Below, one piece after another: positions 1-6,543 of a stretch of DNA of 25,691 nt. The notes beneath the pieces were generated by a model. It did not search any database. It saw only the letters and a list, made by a program, of their open reading frames with translations, and was not told where the DNA came from. Within the stretch, counting starts at the first letter, position 1. Each line of letters begins with the position of its first letter. This DNA is from CAJXTB01 sp047626195. GTDB taxonomy: Bacteria; Myxococcota_A; UBA796; GCA-2862545. The position numbers and the translations under genes were made by a program. The stretch spans positions 1 to 25,691 of the forward strand of contig JBLHSN010000047.1 of the NCBI GenBank assembly GCA_047626195.1. The letters run 5' to 3'.

Positions 1-93
1 CGTTCAGGGGCGTCGCCAACTGACGACGTTGTAACTTGTTACTACTAGGAAGTTGGCGGCGAAACTGGGCGTGCCAAAGCGTCGGGTTCGACA

Positions 94-252
94 TCAACGT
101 GGAGGCCCACCCCTGTAGGCGTTCATCTCTGCAGCGACGTTCATGTCCATGCCTTCGGGCATTGGGAAGATGGCCCCGGACACCGTGAATAGAGCCATGT
201 TTACAGCCATTCCAACAATCAGTCCAAGTACAACATCGCCGACGTTTCGCAC
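94..252 (-). pseudogene. Remnant of a small membrane protein (N-terminal part)
   Basis: A 52-codon frame opens with GTG at 252 and stops with TGA at 96-94. It encodes a hydrophobic helix (VLGLIVGMAVNMALF) followed by a P-x-P-E-G-M-D stretch and then NVAAEMNAY, after which the frame ends abruptly. The arrangement G-x-x-V-G-x-x-V-N-M followed by P-x-P-x-G-x-D resembles the first helix and loop of small bacterial membrane proteins of roughly 120-150 aa with several helices. Here only the first helix survives, and neither other minus-strand frame in 1-93 continues convincingly. A purine-rich stretch (AAGAAG) lies about 7-12 nt upstream of the GTG as a weak ribosome site. The gene diverges from the lipoprotein gene at 398. 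It may instead be a genuine one-helix small protein; family membership is from memory only. Confidence 0.45.
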
Positions 253-397
253 CAGGCAAACTTCTTTTCAGCTACGGGACACTACCATGCTTGTGCCAGG
301 GCGCTCACCGGTGGTCACTCTACAACGCGACCTCCAGCGTTCGGGTTGCTCGCCGGCCCATACAGCACTAAGCCCACCGGCCATTTCGGAGCCCTCT

Positions 398-3364
398 ATG
401 CGCCTATTGCCCGCCGCCCTTCTCCTTGCCGCGTGTAGCGGCCAGAGCCCGCTCAACGAGGTGTTCGTAGAGCCCTCTGTCGACGGCGAATGGGACGACC
501 CCTCGGTTCAGCGCCGCGGTGTATTCACCACGATCCAGGCAGCCGTGGATGCAGTGAGTGTAGGCGGCCTAGTGATGGTCCCCAACGGAACCTACGAAGA
601 GACCGTCCTAGTCGATAGAAACGTGACGATTCGCGGCGGAGGCGCTGGCCAGACCACCCTACTCGGCTCCATGGTCGTGACGGACGATGCCCAGCTCACT
701 GCAGAGAGCATGACGCTGTCCGGCCCCGGCTACGACTCGGGTATCGCTGGCTTTAAGTCCGTTAATGGCGGTGACCTAGTCCTTGAAGATGTCGAGGTCG
801 TCAACTTCGAGCGCGGCGTTGAGTTCGCAGATGATGCCGACATCATCAACAGCCGCTTCCAAGGCAACGGCTACGGAATCGTCGGATTCGAAAACTTGGA
901 CGGCTACTTCTTCATCCACGGCAACGAAATCGTCGGCAACGCCTGGGGCGGAATCGCCATCACCCAGGGCGACGGCAACATCTACGGCAACACCCTGGTC
1001 GGCAACGCGTTCGCGGCAACCACCTTCTTCCAGGTCGGTGCCATCGCGCTCGGCCCCCACGCCGGCGTAGCGACCGACTTGGTCGACAATATCGTGGTCG
1101 GCAACTTCTACGGCATCAGCTGTGAAGGCTGTGATGTGGATGCCCGCACGAACATCGTGTGGGGCAACAACACTGACTTCATCAACGACGGAACCCGCCA
1201 CCCGTCGGACCTCAACGTGGACCCACTCTTCGCCGCCGCTGGCGAAGGTGACTTTCATGTCACCGCCGAGTCGCCCGCTGTAGACGCTGGAACCGGAATC
1301 AGCCTGGACGTGACCGACGCCGACGGCGAAGCGCGTCCACAAGGTGCCGGCTGGGACATCGGTATGGACGAGTACGCTATCTCCGACATCCAGCTCGTAA
1401 TCACAGAGGTCCTCGCCAACGCCACCCGCGAGAGCGAGCACGAGTACGTCGAGGTGTACAACGCCGGTGTAATCGCCATCGATCTGGCTGGCCTACTGTT
1501 CACCGACGGCGACACAACAGACACGTTGCAAGCCTACGACGGCGGAACAACGGAGGTTCAGCCTGGTGAATACGCCATGATCATCGACTCCGGCTACGCC
1601 AACACCGAGGCCGATGTGTACGGTATCATCGGCAATGGCACGCTTGTCACAACCGGCGACGCGACCCTCGGAAACGGCCTGACCACCGCTGACTACGCCA
1701 CGCTGCTCGACGCCAATGGCAGCACCATCATCTCCAGTATGTCGTACCCACTCGACCCAGGTGACGGCGAGTCGATGGAGCGCAAAGTCATTGATGACGG
1801 CGATGTGGCGGCAAACTGGCGCCCCTCCGCCTGCGCAGAGGGACGGTCTCCTCTTGGTTCTTCGTGCTTCCCGCCCAGCGGCGACGTGTCCGGCTTGATC
1901 ATCACCGAAATCATGGCCAACCCCTTCATCGAATCCACGGGCGAGTTCGTGGAGCTGTTCAATCCGACAGCCCTTGAGATCGACGCATTTGGCCTCATCC
2001 TCTCCGACGGAGACAGCGAAGACGCTCTCGAAGGCTTCCAAGGTGGCACCACCCTTATCCGTCCGTTCAGCCACGCCGTCATCGTAGACAGCGGCTTCGG
2101 CGGCGAGTACGCCTTCGGCACCCACGTCACGCTGCTCACCCCCGGTGCGACCCTCGGAAACGGTCTGACCAACGACGACCCCGTCCTGCTCAGCACGTCA
2201 GACGGCACGCTCATCGACAGCTACCCAGCCTCCGTCGCAGCCAACGCTGGCGACGGTAACTCCCGCGAACGAGCCGACTACGACGTCGCTTCGGACCTCG
2301 CGAGTAACTGGGTGGACGGCGACGCCACGTGTACGGGCGGTTCCACGCCAGGCCGCGTCAATGCCGCCCAAGGCGGAACCTGCGCCATGGTTCAGATCAC
2401 CGAGGTCATGAGCAACCCGCTCAACGAAGACACCGGCGAGTTCGTCGAGATCTACAATCCAGGCCCCGACAGCGTCGATCTCATCGACTTCCGTCTCGGC
2501 GACCCGTCTTCCACCGACGTCCTCGTTGGCTACAACGGAGGCGGCACCGAACTCGGTCCCGACAGCTACGCCGTCATCGTCGATTTCGAGTACAACAACG
2601 AGTACAGCATCCCGGACGGCGTCCTGGTGGTCACAACCGGCGATACCACCCTCGGAAACTCCCTTGCCGTTGGCGACTGGGTCCAGTTCGAGTACGTCGG
2701 CACGGTCTGGACGCAGGTCTTGGACACCTACTTCTACCCATTCAACGCTGGTAACGGCGTGTCGGTTGAACGTGTTGACCTGCGTATACAGGACTCCCCG
2801 GACAACTGGCTCGCGTCGAGCTGTGCCGCCGGCTCTTCGCCGGGTGGTGACAACTGTGTTGCGGGAGCGGCCGTTGGATTCGAAGAGAGCGACTTGGGCA
2901 TCTACATCACCGAGGTCATGAGCAACCCGTTGGACGAACGCACAGGCGAGTACATCGAGCTGTACAACGACGGCCCGGACCCCGTAGACATGTCCTTCTT
3001 CGCCCTGACCGATGGCGACGCGGTCGATTCGATCTTCCCATGGTTCCTCGCGGAGACGCCGATATTGGAGGTGGGCCAGTTCGCCATCATCCTCGACGGT
3101 GACTACGCCGATCAGTACACCTTACCAATAGACGCGCTGCTGCTCACGACAGACGACAGCGCCATTGGCTCGGGACTCGCCACGGTAGACCCGGTCTTCT
3201 TGTTCGAGCCGGACGTTCGCACGGTTGTCGACTGGGTGACCGAGACGTTCAATGCCGGAAATGGCAACAGCGTCAACGCCGTATCGTTCGCCGGTGGGAA
3301 CGTGCCGGAAAACTGGCAAGCCTGCCTGCCCAACCCAGGCACCTTCGTCTGCGTGGAGAACTAA
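398..3364 (+). CDS. Beta-helix lipoprotein with four lamin-tail domains
   Basis: The predicted product is 988 aa. The ATG at 398 was chosen over the upstream frame opening at 143 because it has a GGAG site at 388-391 and begins a lipoprotein signal (MRLLPAALLLAAC, lipid Cys13). Residues about 35-325 hold a right-handed parallel beta-helix: an opening 'TIQAAVDAV...VPNGTY' motif, repeated short N-rich strands (GNEIVGN, GNTLVGN, DNIVVGN), and the typical closing 'DVDP...SPAVDAG...DIGMDEY'. Four lamin-tail domains follow, starting near residues 333, 500, 665 and 850, each opening with ITE(V/I)(M/L)(A/S)NP-like and (E)(F/Y)(V/I)E(V/L/I)(Y/F)N. LTDs are Ig-like folds common on secreted bacterial proteins and thought to bind surfaces or polymers. 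No catalytic motif is evident. The next gene starts 2 nt after the stop, so the two are probably co-translated. The likely location is the outer membrane or cell surface. Confidence 0.85.
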   Translation: MRLLPAALLLAACSGQSPLNEVFVEPSVDGEWDDPSVQRRGVFTTIQAAVDAVSVGGLVMVPNGTYEETVLVDRNVTIRGGGAGQTTLLGSMVVTDDAQLTAESMTLSGPGYDSGIAGFKSVNGGDLVLEDVEVVNFERGVEFADDADIINSRFQGNGYGIVGFENLDGYFFIHGNEIVGNAWGGIAITQGDGNIYGNTLVGNAFAATTFFQVGAIALGPHAGVATDLVDNIVVGNFYGISCEGCDVDARTNIVWGNNTDFINDGTRHPSDLNVDPLFAAAGEGDFHVTAESPAVDAGTGISLDVTDADGEARPQGAGWDIGMDEYAISDIQLVITEVLANATRESEHEYVEVYNAGVIAIDLAGLLFTDGDTTDTLQAYDGGTTEVQPGEYAMIIDSGYANTEADVYGIIGNGTLVTTGDATLGNGLTTADYATLLDANGSTIISSMSYPLDPGDGESMERKVIDDGDVAANWRPSACAEGRSPLGSSCFPPSGDVSGLIITEIMANPFIESTGEFVELFNPTALEIDAFGLILSDGDSEDALEGFQGGTTLIRPFSHAVIVDSGFGGEYAFGTHVTLLTPGATLGNGLTNDDPVLLSTSDGTLIDSYPASVAANAGDGNSRERADYDVASDLASNWVDGDATCTGGSTPGRVNAAQGGTCAMVQITEVMSNPLNEDTGEFVEIYNPGPDSVDLIDFRLGDPSSTDVLVGYNGGGTELGPDSYAVIVDFEYNNEYSIPDGVLVVTTGDTTLGNSLAVGDWVQFEYVGTVWTQVLDTYFYPFNAGNGVSVERVDLRIQDSPDNWLASSCAAGSSPGGDNCVAGAAVGFEESDLGIYITEVMSNPLDERTGEYIELYNDGPDPVDMSFFALTDGDAVDSIFPWFLAETPILEVGQFAIILDGDYADQYTLPIDALLLTTDDSAIGSGLATVDPVFLFEPDVRTVVDWVTETFNAGNGNSVNAVSFAGGNVPENWQACLPNPGTFVCVEN
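2396..2929 (+). repeat. Exact 24-nt repeat at the start of LTD3 and LTD4
   Basis: The 24 bases at 2396-2419 recur exactly at 2906-2929. They encode the same ITEVMSNP opening of two successive lamin-tail domains. The flanking protein sequences remain recognisably similar, so LTD3 and LTD4 probably arose by internal duplication and are the most recent pair of the four. Confidence 0.7.
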
Positions 3365-3366
3365 TT

Positions 3367-4350
3367 ATGCGCGCATCACTCTGGCTCTTACTGCTCGCGC
3401 CCGTCGTCGCCTGTACCGACAAGGACACCGATGACACCGATGTCGGTACAGACACAGACGTCGGCACAGACACAGACCTCGACACCGATTCGGACAGTGA
3501 CTCCGATTCGGACAGTGACTCCGACATCGCATCGGGGGACCTACGCATCACCGCGGATGTTGAAGACGCAACATCCCGTACACCGGTCACGTTCACCGTC
3601 GAAAACGATGTTGGAGATGGCTGGGTCGACGTCACTGCAAACTCAGACTTGGACATCGCACAGGCGGATGTTCTGGCCTTCTTCACCAATGGTCCCGTCG
3701 CTCAACCGCTGACCAACGGCACCACCGACGTGACGGCTGACTTCGGCGGCCTCACAGCCACTATCAGCATTGACGTGACCATCGACCTCGCGGCCGCGGG
3801 AGATTTAGTGTTCAATGAAGTCCTCGCCGACGGCACAGTCGAGGGCGACCCGAACGGAGACGGCTCCAGTGCAAACGCTTTCGAAGACGAGTTCGTCGAG
3901 ATCGCAAACGTGTCCGACGTCTCTGTGGACCTAGACGGCGTCCAGATCTTCGAAGCCGACCAAGCCTTCCTCGCCCGCCATACCTTCCCCGAGGGAACCG
4001 TGTTGCGAGCAGGTGAGGTCATTGTCGTGTTCGGCGGCGGCGACGTCTCTAGCTTGACGGACGACGATGCCCTATTCCAGACCGCCATAGCCACGGGCGG
4101 ACTCAACGTAGGCTTGGCACTGACCGACGACGGCGACACCGTCACCCTCAAGGCCGCAGACGGCACGACCATCGACACCGCAACGTGGTCAGCAGCAACC
4201 ACGTCGGACACATCGTTGGTGCTTCAGCCCGAGCTGGACGGCACCACATGGTCCGAGCACGACGATGTTGAAAGCAGCGCGTACTCACCGGGCACGTTCG
4301 CCAATGGCGATGCGTTCGGCGGACCCGACAGCGTGTTCGGCACCGACTAA
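3367..4350 (+). CDS. Lamin-tail-domain lipoprotein with Asp/Thr/Ser linker
   Basis: The predicted product is 327 aa. The ATG lies 2 nt after the upstream stop, with GGAG at 3355-3358 inside the end of that gene, which points to translational coupling. Residues 1-16 form a lipoprotein signal (MRASLWLLLLAPVVAC). Residues 17-55 are an acidic DTD/DSD repeat linker, a spacer common in myxobacterial-type lipoproteins. Residues about 57-140 look like an Ig-like (Big) beta domain, and about 145-325 form one lamin-tail domain (GDLVFNEVLAD, EDEFVEIANVS, ending SAYSPGTFANG). No enzyme motif is visible. Together with the preceding gene it makes a two-gene LTD surface operon of unknown role. It may bind a common extracellular ligand, but that is inference. 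Confidence 0.85.
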   Translation: MRASLWLLLLAPVVACTDKDTDDTDVGTDTDVGTDTDLDTDSDSDSDSDSDSDIASGDLRITADVEDATSRTPVTFTVENDVGDGWVDVTANSDLDIAQADVLAFFTNGPVAQPLTNGTTDVTADFGGLTATISIDVTIDLAAAGDLVFNEVLADGTVEGDPNGDGSSANAFEDEFVEIANVSDVSVDLDGVQIFEADQAFLARHTFPEGTVLRAGEVIVVFGGGDVSSLTDDDALFQTAIATGGLNVGLALTDDGDTVTLKAADGTTIDTATWSAATTSDTSLVLQPELDGTTWSEHDDVESSAYSPGTFANGDAFGGPDSVFGTD

Positions 4351-4355
4351 CGGCC

Positions 4356-4375
4356 AATAGCGGACTGCGGCTATT
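4356..4375. terminator. Weak inverted repeat between convergent genes
   Basis: AATAGC at 4356-4361 pairs with GCTATT at 4370-4375 around an 8-nt loop, directly after the stop of the LTD lipoprotein and over the stop of the interrupted minus-strand gene. No U-tract follows on either strand, so a terminator role is only suggested by position. Confidence 0.3.
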
Positions 4376-4691
4376 CGTCTTGTCGACGGAGGTCCCAACA
4401 CAAGCCGACCTGCCCTCCCACGCACTCGCCGAAGAGTCGCCGTAACGAGGGCTCGGCGATGGAGTTGGCGTACGGCACTGGGCTGGTCACAGCTGTGAGC
4501 CGGTAGCCGTCGCCTTTGAGGACCTACACAACAACGTCCCCGGCGTCAGAGCCCCAGTCTCGAGATGCTGAATCTGACATCGCCGACGGCCAAATCTGGT
4601 CGACTCCGTCACATTCGTCGAAAACCTCCTTTCGAAGATCGGAAGCTGGATCGGCCTGAGCCAGGGACTGGAACAGGGACAGCAGTAGCAT
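4371..4691 (-). pseudogene. Small secreted protein gene interrupted by an amber codon
   Basis: Read on the minus strand from ATG at 4691, the frame gives a signal-peptide-like start (MLLLSLFQSLAQA), then a stretch containing DECDGVDQIW and ending RDWGSDAGDVVV. It meets a TAG at 4526-4524, then continues in the same frame with VLKGDGYRLTAVTSPVPYAN and a Cys-containing C-terminus ending DLRRQDE before TAG at 4373-4371. The part after the amber has strongly G/C-biased third positions (about three quarters), as expected of coding sequence here, and 'DVVV-x-VLKGDGYRL' reads as one continuous strand. I therefore see one gene of about 106 codons broken by a single base change (CAG to TAG would do it). 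A longer form could start at TTG 4730. A sequencing error, a suppressed amber or two separate small ORFs remain possible. No family recognised. Confidence 0.55.
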
Positions 4692-5020
4692 TCGAACCAC
4701 CACCCACAGACAAAGCAACGCCTGTGCCAAAGGTCAAAGCACCGGTATCGAGGAGAATCACGACAGATTGTCAATGGGGGCGGTCCGAAAGCTGACGCGT
4801 CAGACGGCCTAGCGCTAGCGTAGTGGCGGACAACATCCTGGAGTCCAGCCGGCCACCCAGAATTTTATTCCAAGTGCCATTGCCGCTGCCGCAAACGGGT
4901 CCTATGGTTCCTTACTTGTCTGTGAGAGACCTATTCTCGCCTGCAAGAGACCCACTTAGAGACCGAGGCGTCCAGATAGGCTGGCCGCGTCTTCCACCAT
5001 ATCGTCCAAGAGAGTAAGCT
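4692..5020. other. Intergenic region between interrupted gene and first tube gene
   Basis: No convincing gene is present. On the minus strand a TTGACA box lies at 4774-4769 with a weak GATACC at 4749-4744 (19-nt spacing), a possible promoter of the interrupted gene. The right part (4925-5020) is the leader of the first tube gene, with three AGAGACC direct repeats and a block conserved in front of the second tube gene. Confidence 0.4.
4925..4964 (+). promoter_or_regulatory. Three AGAGACC direct repeats upstream of tube gene 1
   Basis: AGAGACC occurs at 4925-4931, 4946-4952 and 4958-4964, in the same orientation and spaced by 21 and 12 bp, about one and two helical turns. Only the last lies in the part of the leader that is duplicated in front of the second tube gene, where it is degenerate (GAGACA). 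The position suggests binding sites for a regulator of the first tube gene. Confidence 0.35.
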
Positions 5021-5467
5021 ATGCCGTTTAATACTCCGACAAATGATTTCATTGGTTCCTTCAACTTTATCGTCAAGGTTGCGGGCATGACCCACGACCT
5101 CGAAGGCTTTACCAAGTGTTCAGCCATCAAGGCAAAAGTGGAGACCATCAACTGGGCCAACGGTACGGACATGTACATTCGCAAGGCTCCAGGCCGCACC
5201 GAGTGGGAAGACATCACCCTCGAGCGCATCTACTCGGGCCGTGACGAGCTCCACAACTGGTGGGAAGAAATTATTGCTGGCAACATCAGCCGCAAGACCG
5301 TCTCCATCACCTTCTTGCGTCACAACGGAACCGAAGTCGTTCGTAAGTACGACCTCCTCTCCGCATACCCGTCCGCATGGGAACTCCCCGAGCTCGACGC
5401 GACCGGCTCGAACGGCGCAACCGAGAAGATCACGCTCTCCTGCGAGCGCTGCATCATGGTCGAATAA
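5021..5467 (+). CDS. Phage/eCIS-type tail tube protein, copy 1
   Basis: The 148-aa product has the size and layout of the T4 gp19-like tail tube family found in contractile phages and extracellular contractile injection systems (inner tube, Afp1/Pvc1-like). Visible landmarks are an N-terminal F-x-F-I-V-K-V-A-G strand, the GFTKCSAIKAKVETI loop (family: 'GF-x-E-V-S-G-L-x-A-E-V-E'), YIRKAPGR followed by DITLERIYSG, NWWEEI, RKTVSITFL and the terminal alpha/beta unit YPSAWELPELDATG. Such proteins form stacked hexamers making a hollow tube. Uncommon details are Cys33 and a C-terminal C-x-x-C (CERC). No sheath, baseplate, spike, ATPase or tape measure gene is nearby. ATG 5021 is shared by both copies; an AGAGAG stretch lies upstream. 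The 5 kb around it gives no clue to a cargo. Confidence 0.88.
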   Translation: MPFNTPTNDFIGSFNFIVKVAGMTHDLEGFTKCSAIKAKVETINWANGTDMYIRKAPGRTEWEDITLERIYSGRDELHNWWEEIIAGNISRKTVSITFLRHNGTEVVRKYDLLSAYPSAWELPELDATGSNGATEKITLSCERCIMVE

Positions 5468-5483
5468 GACCACTCGCACGCTT

Positions 5484-5544
5484 AGAGACGACGTTCGCGT
5501 CGTCTCTACTCAATGCCCGCGCCACGCAAGTGTCGCGGGCATTG
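5484..5544 (+). terminator. Double hairpin in the 3' UTR of tube gene 1
   Basis: Seventeen nt after the stop, AGAGACGACG (5484-5493) pairs perfectly with CGTCGTCTCT (5498-5507) around a TTCG tetraloop. Three nt later CAATGCCCGCG (5511-5521) pairs perfectly with CGCGGGCATTG (5534-5544), and the 12-nt loop can form an inner ACGC/GTGT stem. There is no clear U-tract, so these may be terminators of the U-poor kind, mRNA-stabilising structures, or both. Copy 2 keeps the second hairpin exactly. Confidence 0.7.
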
Positions 5545-5982
5545 TCGTATCCAACATGGGTCCCAATAGCCGCATAGTCCATGGCGTACAGCCGTGAGCA
5601 CCGACGTTGAGGGAGCAAGTACGCGTTCCGGTGCGGTCGAGGCTAGCGCTGACTGACTGACCTGACGACGTTGCACCAGTATCCGCCGACCGCAGCCGTC
5701 CCCAAGACGATCCCAGGGCGGCGGCACCGCCCTAAGAAATCAGTAGACCTGGCGTACGCTGTACACCGGCCTGACCTTTCTGGTTTTAGCGGCGAATACT
5801 GCCCACTCTTCTCGGACGCCCACATTCCATCCCACCGGTATTCCCCGCAATGCAAGAAGGTCTTGTGCTAATCGGGCCTTGTAGTCGACAGACCCATGCT
5901 TACGTTCACTTCACCCACTTTGAGACAGAAGCGTCCAGATACACTTGCCGCTTCAAACACCACAGCACCAACTAGGTGAGCT
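5545..5982. other. Spacer between the two tube genes
   Basis: No credible gene on either strand; the short open frames are shadows or low-complexity. A 7-bp hairpin (AGGGCGG 5715-5721 with CCGCCCT 5727-5733) is the only structure I noticed in the unique part. From about 5914 the sequence is the duplicated leader of tube gene 2, including CCCACTT, TTGAGA (5920-5925) and GCGTCCAGATACACT. A promoter is probable in this block because it is conserved, but the -35/-10 spacing I can draw (14 nt) is too short to be convincing. Confidence 0.45.
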
Positions 5983-6429
5983 ATGCCGTTCAATACTCCA
6001 ACTAATGATTTCATTGGTTCCTTCAACTTTATCGTCAAGGTTGCGGGCATGACCCACGACCTCGAAGGCTTCACCAAGTGTTCAGCCATCAAGGCGAAAG
6101 TCGAAACCATCAACTGGAAGAACGGAACCGACATGTACGTGCGTAAGGCACCAGGCCGGGCCGAGTGGGAAGACGTCACCCTGGAGCGTATCTACTCGGG
6201 CCGTGACGAACTCCACAACTGGTGGGAGGAAATTATTGCCGGCAACATCAGCCGCAAGACCGTCTCCATCACCTTCCTGCGTCACAACGGAACCGAAGTC
6301 GTTCGTAAGTACGACCTCCTCTCCGCATACCCGTCCGCATGGGAACTCCCCGAGCTCGATGCGACAGGTTCCAACGGCGCAACCGAAAAGATTACGCTCT
6401 CCTGTGAGCGCTGCATCATGGTCGAATAA
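5983..6429 (+). CDS. Phage/eCIS-type tail tube protein, copy 2
   Basis: The 148-aa product is identical to copy 1 at 144 positions; the differences are Ala46Lys, Ile53Val, Thr60Ala and Ile65Val, all within a 20-residue stretch. It is the same T4 gp19/eCIS inner-tube family. The start has a clearer ribosome site than copy 1 (AGGTGAG at 5974-5980 just before GCT-ATG). It is preceded by its own copy of the leader and followed by its own double hairpin, so it is probably transcribed as a separate monocistronic unit. True eCIS loci also carry more than one tube paralogue, but those are diverged and sit among sheath and baseplate genes; this near-identical isolated pair differs from that. It may supply tubes to an apparatus encoded elsewhere on the chromosome, or act alone; the sequence does not decide. 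Confidence 0.88.
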   Translation: MPFNTPTNDFIGSFNFIVKVAGMTHDLEGFTKCSAIKAKVETINWKNGTDMYVRKAPGRAEWEDVTLERIYSGRDELHNWWEEIIAGNISRKTVSITFLRHNGTEVVRKYDLLSAYPSAWELPELDATGSNGATEKITLSCERCIMVE

Positions 6430-6447
6430 GACCACTCGAACGCTTGA

Positions 6448-6506
6448 AGACGACGTTCGCGCCGTCTGAGCTCAATGCCCGCGCCACACAAGTGTCGCGG
6501 GCATTG
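6448..6506 (+). terminator. Double hairpin in the 3' UTR of tube gene 2
   Basis: AGACGACG (6448-6455) and CGCCGTCT (6460-6467) flank a TTCG tetraloop with one A/C mismatch. CAATGCCCGCG (6473-6483) pairs perfectly with CGCGGGCATTG (6496-6506), and the loop contains a perfect ACAC/GTGT inner stem where copy 1 has a G-U pair. The convergent deacetylase gene ends at 6544, so the hairpins sit between converging transcripts. Confidence 0.65.
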
Positions 6507-6543
6507 TCTTGGCCCCAAACAACACCGACTCATAGGGGCATCG

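Larger units (their letters stand above)
4951..5547 (+). repeat. Tandem duplication unit, copy 1
   Basis: This segment holds a leader of about 70 bp, the tube gene and a 3' UTR with two hairpins. It matches 5914-6509 over its full length. The conserved leader block contains CCCACTT, GAGAC and GCGTCCAGATA followed by CT-x-GCCGC. The repeat period is about 962 bp; the spacer between copies (5548-5913) is not repeated. Confidence 0.85.
5914..6509 (+). repeat. Tandem duplication unit, copy 2
   Basis: Second copy of the leader, tube gene and double-hairpin unit. Within the coding part, long stretches are identical to copy 1 (for example much of 5998-6070 and 6280-6358), while others carry scattered synonymous changes. 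This mosaic is as expected if the copies exchange sequence by gene conversion. Confidence 0.85.

Noticed and set aside
276..301. TGGCAC on the minus strand before the small membrane ORF, another sigma-54-like box
   Set aside because: The -12 element reads GGT with no GC at the right spacing.
143..397. Longer N-terminus for the beta-helix lipoprotein
   Set aside because: It lacks a ribosome site, would bury the lipobox, and is antisense to the membrane-protein frame; the ATG at 398 with GGAG is better.
3421..3535. Short nucleotide repeats (GACACAGAC, GATTCGGACAGTGACTCC) as a possible array
   Set aside because: They simply encode the acidic DTD/DSD linker of the lipoprotein; no spacer-repeat structure of a CRISPR array.
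4823..5017. Plus-strand frame of 64 codons before tube gene 1
   Set aside because: It covers the conserved leader block, is Pro/Arg-rich, and has no counterpart in frame before copy 2.
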